In this document: in pieces, positions 34,884 through 43,900 of the stretch
Layout of the letters: each line of letters starts with the position of its first letter
How positions within the stretch are numbered: the stretch's first letter is position 1
Translations under genes and position numbers: made by a program
Assembly (NCBI GenBank): GCA_022821965.1
Contig: JAJECN010000051.1
Span: 1 to 64,000, forward strand
Direction of reading: 5' to 3'
Source: Candidatus Poribacteria bacterium
GTDB taxonomy: Bacteria; Poribacteria; WGA-4E; WGA-3G
DNA length: 64,000 nt
Notes under the pieces: model-generated
The model's input: the letters and a program-made list of their open reading frames with translations, nothing else
What the model was told of the DNA's origin: nothing
The model's database searches: none

Positions 34884-36190
34884 AGCAGCTTACATGCTTA
34901 TTTATTGCCCTATTTGCTATAATAGTCGTGCAGGCGCACTTCGCAACTGCCGATGAATGGCACCAGTGGCGCGGTGAAAACCGAGAAGGTGTTTGGAAAG
35001 AAACGGGTATCATTGAAAAATTTGAAAGCGAAGAGATTCCGCTTCGTTGGCGCGTCCCTATCGGCAGTGGTTATAGCGGCCCGAGTGTTGCTGATGGACG
35101 TGTGTATGTCACAGACAGGCTCACAAAGCCGAAACAGGTTGAGCGTGTTCACTGCTTCGATTGGGAAACAGGCGAATCAATCTGGTCTTATACCTACGAT
35201 TGCGTGTATACAATCGACTATACGGCGGGACCGCGTGCAAATGTTACCATTCATGATGGACTCGCTTATGCGTTAGGTGCGATGGGACATCTACACTGTT
35301 TCGATGCTACTACCGGTGAAGTTGTATGGAAAAGAGATCTCAATGCTGAATATGATATTCACATGCCTATTTGGGGCATCGCGTGCGCGCCTATTGTTGA
35401 GGGTGAAAACTTGATCGTTCAAATCGGCGGGAAGCCAAATGCCTGTATCGTTGCATTCGATCGGAAAACCGGCGAAGAAAAGTGGAAAGCATTGGACGAT
35501 AACGCCTCTTATTCGGCACCGATTGTCATTACGCAAGCGGGCAAACGCGTCCTTGTGTGTTGGACGGGTGCTAACATCGCCGCGCTTGACCCACAAACAG
35601 GAAAAGTACATTGGCTCTATGCGTTCCCACCAGAAAGTTTTGAGATCGCTATTGCTACACCTATTTTTGATGGTAATGAATTGTTCGTCACAGAATTCCG
35701 TCAAGGATCCCTTCTCCTCAAGCTGCCATCGGATACGTTGACGGCAGAACTCGGCTGGCACCGTAAGGGAAAAAACGAACAGAACACCGATGCGCTTCAG
35801 ACGACAATGGCAACACCTGTCCGTTTGGGGGATTACATCTACGGTGTCGATAGTTATGGCGAACTCCGCTGTCTCGACGCAGGAAATGGGGATCGGATTT
35901 GGGAAGATCTTTCAGCTGTTCGGAAGGCACGCTGGAGCAACATCCATTTCGTCAGGCATCCCGTATCATCGGATAACAGGGTTTGGATGTTCAACGAACA
36001 AGGCGAATTGCTTATCACAGAACTTTCTCCCGAAGGACTTAACATTATCAGTCGTGCCAAGTTAATCGAACCGACGCGCGACCAACTGAACCGAAGGGGC
36101 GGCGTTACGTGGGCGCATCCTGCGTTTGCCTATAAACACGTCTTCGCACGAAACGACAATGAACTCGTTTGTGCCAATTTAGAAAAATAG
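34880..36190 (+). CDS. Secreted PQQ-like beta-propeller protein
   Basis: The 436-residue product has a signal peptide (LTCLFIALFAIIVVQAHFATA, ending near residue 24). WHQWRGENREGVW follows, the standard opening of PQQ-binding-like WD40 proteins in Planctomycetes and Poribacteria. Blade repeats have the A-(L/F)D-x-x-T-G-E/K-x-x-W pattern: CFDATTGEVVWKRDL, AFDRKTGEEKWKA, ALDPQTGKVHWLY, CLDAGNGDRIWED. These are structural propellers. Whether PQQ is bound is unknown. It overlaps the DHH-like gene (ATGA), a striking cytoplasmic/exported pairing. A second propeller is at 39604. Confidence 0.87.
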   Translation: MKQLTCLFIALFAIIVVQAHFATADEWHQWRGENREGVWKETGIIEKFESEEIPLRWRVPIGSGYSGPSVADGRVYVTDRLTKPKQVERVHCFDWETGESIWSYTYDCVYTIDYTAGPRANVTIHDGLAYALGAMGHLHCFDATTGEVVWKRDLNAEYDIHMPIWGIACAPIVEGENLIVQIGGKPNACIVAFDRKTGEEKWKALDDNASYSAPIVITQAGKRVLVCWTGANIAALDPQTGKVHWLYAFPPESFEIAIATPIFDGNELFVTEFRQGSLLLKLPSDTLTAELGWHRKGKNEQNTDALQTTMATPVRLGDYIYGVDSYGELRCLDAGNGDRIWEDLSAVRKARWSNIHFVRHPVSSDNRVWMFNEQGELLITELSPEGLNIISRAKLIEPTRDQLNRRGGVTWAHPAFAYKHVFARNDNELVCANLEK

Positions 36191-36249
36191 TCGAAAAAGA
36201 ACGTTAAATCCGAAACCATACTAACCGAACTGCGAGGAATAATTAAAAT

Positions 36250-39243
36250 ATGGAAACGACTCGGACACCAGAGGTGAACTTACGCCCTGGCGAAGAACTT
36301 CACGGTTTTGAGGTAAAATCCGTCACACCGATTGACGAATTGCGATCAGTAAACATTGAATTAACACATCAGCATAGCGGGGCACGCCTGCTACATCTCT
36401 ATACAAACGACACGGAAAATCTTTTCTCTATTAATTTCCCAACCCCGCCATCGGATGATACCGGTGTACCGCATATCCTTGAGCACGCGGTTTTGGCAGG
36501 CTCACACAAATTTCCGGTTAAAGAACCCTTTTTTGAAATGATTAAGATGAGCATGGCGACATTTATTAACGCCATGACGAGTGCTGATTTTACCTGCTAT
36601 CCGGTATCAAGCAACGTTAAAAAGGATCTCTTCAACTTAGCGGAAGTCTACTTTGACGCGGTCTTCCATCCCTTATTGACGGAAAATACCTTCAAGCGTG
36701 AAGGACATCACCTCGCACCCGTCGATCCAGAGGATCCCACCGGCGATTTAAAGATAACAGGTATCGTCTATAACGAGATGAAAGGGGCATTCTCGGATCC
36801 TGAGGCTCGTTTATACCGGTCGATGATTTGTCAACTCCTTCCCGATACGCTTTATGCCTACGAATCGGGCGGTGATCCAGATGCCATCCCGGATTTGACT
36901 TATGAGCAGCTCAAAGGGTTCCATGAAACCTATTATCATCCGAGCAACGGTTATTTTGTCCTTTACGGTGACATTCCAACGAGCGATTATCTCGCCTTTC
37001 TCGCTGATAAGTTGGATAGGATCCCCCAAAACGCTGCAAGTGCTGCCCTGCGCCCCTTGCGCCCGGAAGTTACGCACCAACCGAAGTGGGACGCTCCACG
37101 AATTGTAACGGGTACCTACCCTGTTGGGGCGGATGAACCGCTTACAGAAAAGACGTATCTCATGCTCAGTTGGATCATCGGGGATGCGACCAACCCAGAA
37201 GAGGTTGTCTTGGGTCGAATCTTGAGTCTCATTCTGCTTGGCAACGAAGCTGCACCTCTCCGTAAGGCGATTATCGATTCCAAACTCGGTACCGACATCG
37301 TCTTTTCTGGTGCGAGTTCTATTGGACCCGCAGCGACCTTTTACATCGCACTCAAGGGGAGTGAAGCGGATCGCGTTGAAGCGTTTACGCAGCTGGTCAA
37401 CGATACCCTAACACAGATTGCGGATTCAGAGATTGATAGCGAAAAAGTGGAAGCAGCATTTCAACAAGCGACCTATCACTATCAAGAAGTCGCATCAATG
37501 TTCCCGCTCCGCATGCTCTACCGTGTTATTGAAGGCTGGATATATGAAAAAGATCCCGACACCTTCCTGAAGATGGGAGAAAGCCTCACTGATGTCCGTG
37601 AGCAGTGGCTGGAAAATCCATCAATTTTCAACGAATTAATCCGGGAAAGATTTATTGAGAACCCGCATCGCTTGACGAATATCCTCTCTCCTGATCGTGA
37701 CATGCAGTCAAAAACGGATGCTGAACTCGTTGAACGGATGAAGGAGACACGGTCCCAATTGACGGATGAAGAAGTCGAGCGAATTGCCGTTGATGCTGCT
37801 GAACTTGAACGTCTTAATGGCGTACCGAATTCACCGGAAGCACTTGCGAATCTGCCACAACTCCAAGTCAGTGATCTCCCTGAAAAACCGAAACATATTC
37901 CCACAACGGTTGAAAATATCGGTGGACAGGTTCTGCTCCGCAACGATGTTTTCGCTAACGGTGTCAACTATCTCGCGCTAAGCTTCGATTTGCAGGGGTT
38001 GCCAGAGCATCTCTGGACGTATCTACCCAGATATGCCGAGGCTATTAGCAAACTCGGTGCTGCTGATATGAATTACGAAGAAATGGCACAACGAACATCG
38101 GCGGTCACCGGTGGGATTGGATGTTCACCGGGGTTTTCTACACACGCGCTTGATCCGAATCGTTTCATGCAGAGCATGTCCTTTCACCTGAAAGCACTCG
38201 ATGGTAAAATGGACGCTGCGTTGGATGTCCTGCACGATCTACTTTTCGCTGTGAATCCACGCGATACGGAACGCCTTCGGGACGTGATGGTCCAAGCTGT
38301 TGCGGAATACCAAACAGAGATGATTCACGACGGCTCAAGTACCGCAATTCATCACGCTTCACGTGGACTCTCATCGAACGCGCATCTCGCTGAGCTCATC
38401 TATGGTCTGCCACAACTCCGCAATAGCGAAACCCTCCTTAACAATTTTGACGAACTTAACGCCGAGCTTATGGGTCATATAGAAGGGATTCGCGATTTCC
38501 TGTTAGCACGTGGACGGGTGACCGTCAGCTTCACCGGTTCCGATTCTGCTTTTGACACAACGCGAACCAAGCTTAGTGAATGGCTTGACGCGATGCGGGA
38601 CGAACCTGTTAATTCAGTGCCAATCGCGTTCCAGCAGTTTGAGACACCACCGCGAGAGGGATTAGCTGGTCCCATTCAGATTGCGCACTGTGCACACGTA
38701 ATGCCGGCACCGCACTACTCCCATCCGGATTCGACGCTGCTGACGATTGGAGCACATCTCATCCGGCTCGATTACATACTGAGTGAAATCCGCTTTAAGG
38801 GCAACGCTTATGGTGCGCGGTTCAGCTATAGTCCTTATGAATCAGTCCTCTGCCAATCCTCATTTCGCGACCCACACGTTGCACGCACGATCAACGTTTT
38901 CGAGCAGACTGTTAACTATGTTAAACAGGTAGAATGGACACAGACAGACATAGACCGCGCGATTATCGCTACGGCAAAAGATGGTGAGAGACCGATCCGT
39001 CCAAGTTTCGCAGCAAGAGAGGCACTGAGTCAACATCTTGTTGGTCAGACGCGCGAGATGCGAGAGGAACGCTACGCACAACTCCGACGTGCCACGCCTG
39101 CTGAGGTGAAGCGTGCATTGCTCCAACTCTTGGAGGAAAATGGAGATAAAGCCGCGGTCTGTGCCGTTTCAAGTCGTGAAAAACTGGAAGCCGCTAACAA
39201 CGAATTGGCGCGACCTCTTACTATTGAGGACATTTTAAACTAA
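36250..39243 (+). CDS. M16C (presequence protease/insulinase-type) zinc metallopeptidase
   Basis: The 997-residue product is a full-length PreP/Cym1-type protease. The inverted zinc site HILEH lies at 75-79 (His75, Glu78, His79), and the third ligand region is YNEMKGAFSDPEARLYRS further on. Four M16 domains are joined by a helical hinge, as expected at this size. The second half has degenerate catalytic positions, as is normal. There is no signal peptide, so it is likely cytoplasmic or periplasm-independent peptide clearance. It starts 59 bases after the PQQ gene on the same strand. Confidence 0.93.
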   Translation: METTRTPEVNLRPGEELHGFEVKSVTPIDELRSVNIELTHQHSGARLLHLYTNDTENLFSINFPTPPSDDTGVPHILEHAVLAGSHKFPVKEPFFEMIKMSMATFINAMTSADFTCYPVSSNVKKDLFNLAEVYFDAVFHPLLTENTFKREGHHLAPVDPEDPTGDLKITGIVYNEMKGAFSDPEARLYRSMICQLLPDTLYAYESGGDPDAIPDLTYEQLKGFHETYYHPSNGYFVLYGDIPTSDYLAFLADKLDRIPQNAASAALRPLRPEVTHQPKWDAPRIVTGTYPVGADEPLTEKTYLMLSWIIGDATNPEEVVLGRILSLILLGNEAAPLRKAIIDSKLGTDIVFSGASSIGPAATFYIALKGSEADRVEAFTQLVNDTLTQIADSEIDSEKVEAAFQQATYHYQEVASMFPLRMLYRVIEGWIYEKDPDTFLKMGESLTDVREQWLENPSIFNELIRERFIENPHRLTNILSPDRDMQSKTDAELVERMKETRSQLTDEEVERIAVDAAELERLNGVPNSPEALANLPQLQVSDLPEKPKHIPTTVENIGGQVLLRNDVFANGVNYLALSFDLQGLPEHLWTYLPRYAEAISKLGAADMNYEEMAQRTSAVTGGIGCSPGFSTHALDPNRFMQSMSFHLKALDGKMDAALDVLHDLLFAVNPRDTERLRDVMVQAVAEYQTEMIHDGSSTAIHHASRGLSSNAHLAELIYGLPQLRNSETLLNNFDELNAELMGHIEGIRDFLLARGRVTVSFTGSDSAFDTTRTKLSEWLDAMRDEPVNSVPIAFQQFETPPREGLAGPIQIAHCAHVMPAPHYSHPDSTLLTIGAHLIRLDYILSEIRFKGNAYGARFSYSPYESVLCQSSFRDPHVARTINVFEQTVNYVKQVEWTQTDIDRAIIATAKDGERPIRPSFAAREALSQHLVGQTREMREERYAQLRRATPAEVKRALLQLLEENGDKAAVCAVSSREKLEAANNELARPLTIEDILN

Positions 39244-39603
39244 ACATGTTTAGGCACGCATGCCTTTCCTCGGTAGATGCGGTTCCTCACCGCACCCATA
39301 GGTGTCAATTTGGGGAGTTTTCGAGGTATTTTGTAGGAATGTCTCTACAAATGCTGCAGAAACACCCAAGCAAAAACCCCCTACGGGGCTTAGGTTTTTT
39401 GGTCACACGCTGCTATAAACATTGCGTCCCTACGGGACTGAAGAGGTTTTTGAGGTCTTCAAGGTTTCCGCGTAGGATCCGGTTCGGTTAGGAAACCGAA
39501 CCTACCGGACTAGGTCTGCGACGGTTGTTTTTTCTAAAATTGACAGTTATGTTGTGGTTCCTCACCGCACCACCTTTACGATAAAAAATGAAAGGAATGA
39601 AAG
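39244..39603. repeat. Intergenic repeat cluster (several palindromes)
   Basis: This 360-base gap carries at least four palindromes. GCGGTTCCTCACCGCACC lies near 39280-39297. AAACCCCCTACGGGGCTTAGG lies near 39376-39396 and is followed by six T (39394-39401), a possible terminator for the protease gene. CCGGTTCGGTT-AGG-AAACCGAACCTACCGG lies near 39479-39508. A second GGTTCCTCACCGCACC is near 39553-39571. They resemble the 27233 hairpin. No coding frame is evident. It looks like a docking site for dispersed repeats. Confidence 0.65.
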
Positions 39604-40953
39604 ATGAAAAGAATTGCAATTTTGACGATTTGTATCTTTGCTTTAGCATCGATTGCAGCGACAGCATCACAACCGGTTGGGTTTGAGAAAAACTGGCATC
39701 ATTGGCGAGGCCCGCATGCTACGGGTGCTGCTGTCGATGCCAACCCTCCGACGACATGGAGTGAAACTGAAAACATCCGCTGGAAAGTGGCTATTCCCGG
39801 CACCGGACATGCCGCACCAATTATCTGGGAAGACAAAATCTTTATCCAGACTGCTATTAAGGGTGAAGTTGCTAAACAGGAACCCGAAGACTCAGATGAC
39901 GATAATCCATTCGGTGGCTTCTTTCAACAAAGACGTGGACGGAACGCAATTGAAAACGCTTATAAGTTCGATCTTCTTGCTCTCAATCGAAACGATGGAA
40001 GCATCTTGTGGCAAAAGACGCTCCGAGAAATCCAACCGCATGAAGGAACGCACGGGGATGCTACTTTCGCCTCAAACTCACCGGTTACCGATGGTGAGTA
40101 CATCTATGCCTATTTCGGTTCACGTGGACTTTACTGCGTGGATATGATGGGCAATGTGAAGTGGGAAAAAGACATCGGCACAATGTATAAGAGAAACACA
40201 TTCGGTGAAGGTAGTTCGCCTGTCCTTCATGGAAACACGCTTGTTATTGTGCAAGACCACGAAGGTGATTCCTTTATTACCGCGCTTGACAAGCGGACTG
40301 GGGATGTGCTCTGGAAAACGGATCGCGATGAAAGAACGACTTGGTCTTCTCCTATTGTTGTTGAAAACGATGGAAAACCACAGGTAATTACGACAGGTAC
40401 GAATCGTGTTCGTAGTTACGATTTGGAGACTGGAAAACTGTTATGGGATGGCGACGGCTTGACTGCTAACAGTATCCCTTCACCTGTTGCTGCTGAAGGG
40501 TTTGTCTATCTTATGAGTGGTTTTCGTGGTAGTGAGTTTAAGGCAGTTTACCTTGCTAAGGCAGATGGTGATATTACCGATTCTGGAGCAATTGCCTGGG
40601 AATACAACCGAGATACACCTTATGTGCCATCGCCGCTCCTCTATAAGGATACAATCTATTTCTTGAAAGACAACAAAGGTATCCTCTCCGCCTTCAATAT
40701 CAAAACGGGAGAGGCAAGCTATGGACCTGAGCGGTTACAAGGTGTTTCGGGAGTCTATGCGTCCATTGTTGGAGCAGGGAATCGCGTCTACATCGCTGGA
40801 CGAAACGGCACAGTGAACGTTGTTGAACACGGTCCGTATTTTAAAGTCTTAGCGGAAAACAAACTGGACGATAGTTTCAACGCATCGCCTGCTATTGTGG
40901 GTTCCGAGTTATATCTCCGTGGCGGTCAGTATCTTTACTGCATTGCGGAGTAA
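39604..40953 (+). CDS. Secreted PQQ-like beta-propeller protein (second copy)
   Basis: The 449-residue product has a signal peptide (AILTICIFALASIAATA, cleaved near residue 21), then NWHHWRGPHATGAA, the family opening. Blades show ALNRNDGSILWQKTL, ALDKRTGDVLWKTD, SYDLETGKLLWDGD and AFNIKTGEASYGPE. An acidic insert (EPEDSDDDNPFGGFFQQRRG, about 98-117) lies between early blades, a common feature of this group. It is related to, but not a recent duplicate of, the 34880 gene. Such proteins often occur beside sulfatases or in exported complexes. A role in assembly or ligand binding is unproven. Confidence 0.87.
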   Translation: MKRIAILTICIFALASIAATASQPVGFEKNWHHWRGPHATGAAVDANPPTTWSETENIRWKVAIPGTGHAAPIIWEDKIFIQTAIKGEVAKQEPEDSDDDNPFGGFFQQRRGRNAIENAYKFDLLALNRNDGSILWQKTLREIQPHEGTHGDATFASNSPVTDGEYIYAYFGSRGLYCVDMMGNVKWEKDIGTMYKRNTFGEGSSPVLHGNTLVIVQDHEGDSFITALDKRTGDVLWKTDRDERTTWSSPIVVENDGKPQVITTGTNRVRSYDLETGKLLWDGDGLTANSIPSPVAAEGFVYLMSGFRGSEFKAVYLAKADGDITDSGAIAWEYNRDTPYVPSPLLYKDTIYFLKDNKGILSAFNIKTGEASYGPERLQGVSGVYASIVGAGNRVYIAGRNGTVNVVEHGPYFKVLAENKLDDSFNASPAIVGSELYLRGGQYLYCIAE

Positions 40954-40957
40954 TTAG

Positions 40958-41042
40958 TCATCAGTCGTCAGTTGTCAGTTATCAGTTACAAGAGAACTTT
41001 GGTAAATGAAAATCTCTTAACTGATGACTGACAACTGACAGT
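40958..41042. repeat. Inverted array of GTCAGTT/AACTGAC units between convergent genes
   Basis: Left arm: CATCAGTCGTCAGTTGTCAG then TTATCAGTTA. Right arm: TTAACTGATGACTGACAACT then GACAGTC. The arms pair over about 25 bases with few mismatches and enclose about 30 bases. The position, between stops at 40953 and 41050 of convergent genes, suits a bidirectional terminator, but there is no T-run. The unit family also occurs at 16733-17044, 24903-24930, 28352-28436 and 43727-43755. Confidence 0.7.
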
Positions 41043-41049
41043 CAATTCC

Positions 41050-41796
41050 CTAATACGTTGCTCTTCCGCCGCTGACATCGTAGCACTGCCCTGTCACAAA
41101 ACTTGCCTCATCCGATGCTAAGAAATTCACGACAGCAGCAACTTCCTCTGGTTTCCCAACGCGTCCCAATGGAATCTTACCCACCATATAATCGATGGTT
41201 GATTGCGCCATACCTTCCAATATCGGCGTTTCGATGACCGCTGGAGATACTGCATTCACGCGGATATTATAGTCCGTTACCTCTTTCGCCAGCGCTTTCG
41301 TTAGGCAGATGACACCTGCTTTAGAAACGGAATATGGGATGAGCGTCGGATTACCCTCCTTGCCAGCGATCGAGGCGATGTTCACAATCCTGCCGTAGTC
41401 CTGTGCGATCATAGGAGCGATCACTGCTTTACAGCAGAGAAAAACACCCGTCAGGTTCACACCTATCACGGTGTCCCAATCTGCCTCTTCTAAGTCCGTC
41501 AATGGAAGCGTGCGCCCTGCAATCCCCGCATTGTTGACGAGAATGTCAACACGACCAAAGGTGGAAATAATTTTTTCGACAGCAGCGTTGACATCGGTGA
41601 ATACCGAAACATCTGCCTGAACGGGTAGTGCTTTGCGTCCAGTAGATTCAATCTCCTGCGTGACCGCTTCAGCTGCTGCCGCGTTTAAATCCATGATAGC
41701 GACATTCGCGCCTGCGTTCGCGAGTCTGATCGCAATCGCTTTACCAATACCTTGTCCCGCGCCTGTCACAATCGCAATTTTATCCGTTAGATTCAT
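41050..41796 (-). CDS. Short-chain dehydrogenase/reductase (FabG-like)
   Basis: ATG 41796 is chosen because AGGAGGG lies 7 bases upstream. The 248-residue product is a classical SDR: cofactor loop VTGAGQGIGKAIA, VNNAGIAG, the active-site YSVSKAG (Tyr and Lys), preceded by the catalytic Ser in NIASIAGKEG. The C-terminal PLGRVGKPEEVA and VTGQCYDVSGG are typical of 3-oxoacyl-ACP reductase-like SDRs. Its start lies inside the end of the probable selenoprotein gene (17-base overlap), so the two are translationally linked. The substrate is unknown; the partner suggests a redox or detoxification role. Confidence 0.9.
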   Translation of the reverse strand: MNLTDKIAIVTGAGQGIGKAIAIRLANAGANVAIMDLNAAAAEAVTQEIESTGRKALPVQADVSVFTDVNAAVEKIISTFGRVDILVNNAGIAGRTLPLTDLEEADWDTVIGVNLTGVFLCCKAVIAPMIAQDYGRIVNIASIAGKEGNPTLIPYSVSKAGVICLTKALAKEVTDYNIRVNAVSPAVIETPILEGMAQSTIDYMVGKIPLGRVGKPEEVAAVVNFLASDEASFVTGQCYDVSGGRATY

Positions 41797-42352
41797 TAAA
41801 ATCCCTCCTGAGTTCCAAAAAATCGTCCAATTCAACGCCGAACGCGTCCGCTATCCGATTGATGTAGCTGAAAAAGCCAACGACCTCCACGATGGCGAAG
41901 AGTGCTTCGTCAGTGAGTCCGTAGCTGCGGAGGTGTTCGAGGTCTGCTGGTGTAACAGTCGATGCCGCTTTTGTTACTTTAACGGCAAATTCAAGGATCG
42001 CTTTTGTGGTTTCGTCAATATCAGCGTTGTGAAAATCCGTCACAATCTGTGCAATTTGCGCATCTGTGAATTGTGCCCGCAATTCATCGGCGTGTGCGAT
42101 TATTCAGTAGTGGCATTCGTTCACTTTCGAGACAACAGTGGCGATCATTTCACGTTGCATTCGGCTCAGCGGAGAGTTCTCGTCAAACATTATCGCTATG
42201 TAGAGTTCAATGAAGGGGCGCATGCTTTTTGGGCGGACACTGAGAAGTTTGACGATATTGTAAACTTGTCCCGCCCGCGCAAGTGCAGCGTCGTATTCCT
42301 CTTTCACAATGCCGGTTGCTTCGGCTTCATCTACAGTGCGAATCCATGCCAT
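41780..42352 (-). CDS. AhpD-like peroxidase-related protein with in-frame TGA (probable selenoprotein)
   Basis: The 5' frame (ATG 42352, SD GGAGAG, 1 base after the preceding stop) runs 82 codons to TGA at 42104-42106. The same frame then continues unbroken for 107 codons to 41780. Both parts together are one carboxymuconolactone-decarboxylase/AhpD-type protein of 190 residues. It has PLSRMQREMIATVVSKVNEC before the TGA and AHADELRAQ, KVTKAASTVTPADLEHLRSY and GFFSYINRIADAFGVELDDF after it. Homologues have the redox motif CxxC at this point (...EC-x-Y-C...). Here Cys80-His-Tyr is followed by TGA, giving C-x-x-U if read as selenocysteine 83. A SECIS-like hairpin follows. The alternative is a nonsense-split pseudogene. 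Confidence 0.78.
42067..42086 (-). promoter_or_regulatory. Candidate bacterial SECIS hairpin
   Basis: Downstream of the TGA on the coding strand, TGAATTG (42086-42080) and CAATTCA (42073-42067) form a perfect 7-base stem with loop CGGGCA. The loop begins 24 bases after the TGA and has G in its second position. Known bacterial SECIS elements lie about 16-37 bases after the codon and carry a conserved loop G (family knowledge). The energy was not computed. Confidence 0.65.
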
Positions 42353-42353
42353 T

Positions 42354-43583
42354 TTACTCTCCAATCACCACGCCGTATTCACCGACAACCGCGCCTTTGT
42401 GTCCTGTCTGGTAGTGTAGGTGTCTTTCGCCGACGATAGGTTGTGTGCTTTGTACTTCCACTGTGCCGCGAACTTTCCCCATCGCGTCTTCATCCATATC
42501 TGAACAGTGAAACGGCTTAATTTGGCGGTGCACCTGCCGCTTAATCTCACCTTGTCGGTTGCGGACGATGACGTTAACAAAGGCATCTGCTTCTCCAACG
42601 TTAAGGAATCGGAACCAGTCCCTTGCGCTACCTGCAATTTCTGGGAAAAAGAGTCGGATTCCGACTTGTCCACCCTCCACCGATGCGCCGGGTAGGTCAA
42701 TAATAGCTGTCCCACTGTGCATGTGTCGTTCCGCAACAACCGGTTGATCGCTGCGTACCTCTACAGAGGATTTCACTTTAATATCATCTATGGGCGGTGT
42801 CCAGCACTGAAAAGGTCTCAGTCCGTCGAATTTTTTTGTCCATGTCGCTTGGGCGTTGTCATCTTTACGAGCGATCATCGTTACTTCTGATTCTTCTCTT
42901 CCGACGTTGACGATTACAACCCAATCTTGCCATACGGGGCCGACCTCCGGCAAAAAGAGAGTACGAGGAGCATCCGCGATCACTTGTCCAAATTGCCCGA
43001 CGGATGTCTTTCCGCCTTGATAGTGGAGATGGCGTTCCCCGACAATGGGTTGTGAACTTTGCATCTCAACGGTGCCAGTGACGTTTCCCATAACACCTTC
43101 ATTGAGGTCCCAACAGCAGAGCGGATCGATAACATGGTGTCGCTGCCTGAGTACATCACCGTTCCTGTTTCGGACGGTGATGTTGACGTGCGCGTCCGCT
43201 TCACCTACATTTAGAACACGAAACCAATCGTGGGCACCAGAAACGAGCTCTGGGAAGAAGAGCCGCTGTCCGACTGTTCCATATTCTTCAGCTGCACCGA
43301 TAAAATCAAGCACATTCGTGTCCTTGTGCATGTGTCGTTCCGCCACAATCGGTTGGTCGGCACTGAACTGCACTGAGGAATTCTCTTTAATCTCTTCAAC
43401 GTTCGGTATCCAGGACTCAAAAGAACTGATTGTTTTTTCCGCTGACCAAGTTGGTTGTCCGTTATTGGCACGCCTCGCTATTGCAGTTACACGGGTCTCT
43501 TCAGGCCCTACGTTCGTAACTTGGACCCAGTCTTGCCATTGGGGTCCCACTTCTGGAAAATAAAGGGTTGTTGCTCCTGGCAT
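42354..43583 (-). CDS. Four-repeat beta-sandwich protein of unknown function
   Basis: The 409-residue product consists almost wholly of four related units of about 100 residues, arranged as two tandem pairs. Odd units begin LYFPEVGPQWQDWVQVTNVG / LFLPEVGPVWQDWVVIVNVG. Even units begin LFFPELVSGAHDWFRVLNVG / LFFPEIAGSARDWFRFLNVG. Each ends (S/A)-x-Q-P-I/V-V-A/G-E-R-H-(M/L)-H. The (F/L)PE...DW...NVG...QPIVAERHMHY pattern resembles repeat domains of secreted actinobacterial and Chloroflexi wall proteins (QPIVAERPMYF), but there is no signal peptide here. The His-rich ends could bind metal (inference). It is first in a tight operon with the probable selenoprotein and the SDR. Confidence 0.75.
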   Translation of the reverse strand: MPGATTLYFPEVGPQWQDWVQVTNVGPEETRVTAIARRANNGQPTWSAEKTISSFESWIPNVEEIKENSSVQFSADQPIVAERHMHKDTNVLDFIGAAEEYGTVGQRLFFPELVSGAHDWFRVLNVGEADAHVNITVRNRNGDVLRQRHHVIDPLCCWDLNEGVMGNVTGTVEMQSSQPIVGERHLHYQGGKTSVGQFGQVIADAPRTLFLPEVGPVWQDWVVIVNVGREESEVTMIARKDDNAQATWTKKFDGLRPFQCWTPPIDDIKVKSSVEVRSDQPVVAERHMHSGTAIIDLPGASVEGGQVGIRLFFPEIAGSARDWFRFLNVGEADAFVNVIVRNRQGEIKRQVHRQIKPFHCSDMDEDAMGKVRGTVEVQSTQPIVGERHLHYQTGHKGAVVGEYGVVIGE

Positions 43584-43900
43584 TTGTGTCTCCTATTTAA
43601 AACGTTTTCTATTACGATGCATACTCGCAACATGTGATTACGAGAAATTAAGAACGTCGTGATGAAGATTACTGTTACTATTTTAACTTGCATTTATTTA
43701 AATTTTCCACTACAATTTCAGAGGTCTTCAGTTTTCAGCCATCAGTCGTCAGTAATTGTGGTTAGAAACCCCTTCCACAAGTGTTGCAGCAGCACCATAA
43801 ATGCTCTTAGTTTGCACTTAACATTGGGAAAATTGTTTGCTTTACAGAAATTTTAAGCCTACATATCGCTAAATGACTTTCATAATTTGAGGAGAAGACA
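43584..43900. other. Divergent intergenic region
   Basis: This 317-base gap lies between the four-repeat gene (minus) and phhB (plus). It contains one short run of the CAGTCGTCAG-type repeat near 43727-43755 and is A+T-rich. Both promoters should be here, but none stands out. No gene is seen. Confidence 0.5.

Noticed and set aside
42104-42106. TGA as a reassigned tryptophan or glycine codon genome-wide
   Set aside because: Other genes in the window end at TGA normally (for example the kinase stop at 2683-2685), so there is no general reassignment.
41633-42439. 268-residue plus-strand frame antisense to the SDR/selenoprotein operon
   Set aside because: No motif and unusual composition; the minus strand has three clear genes.
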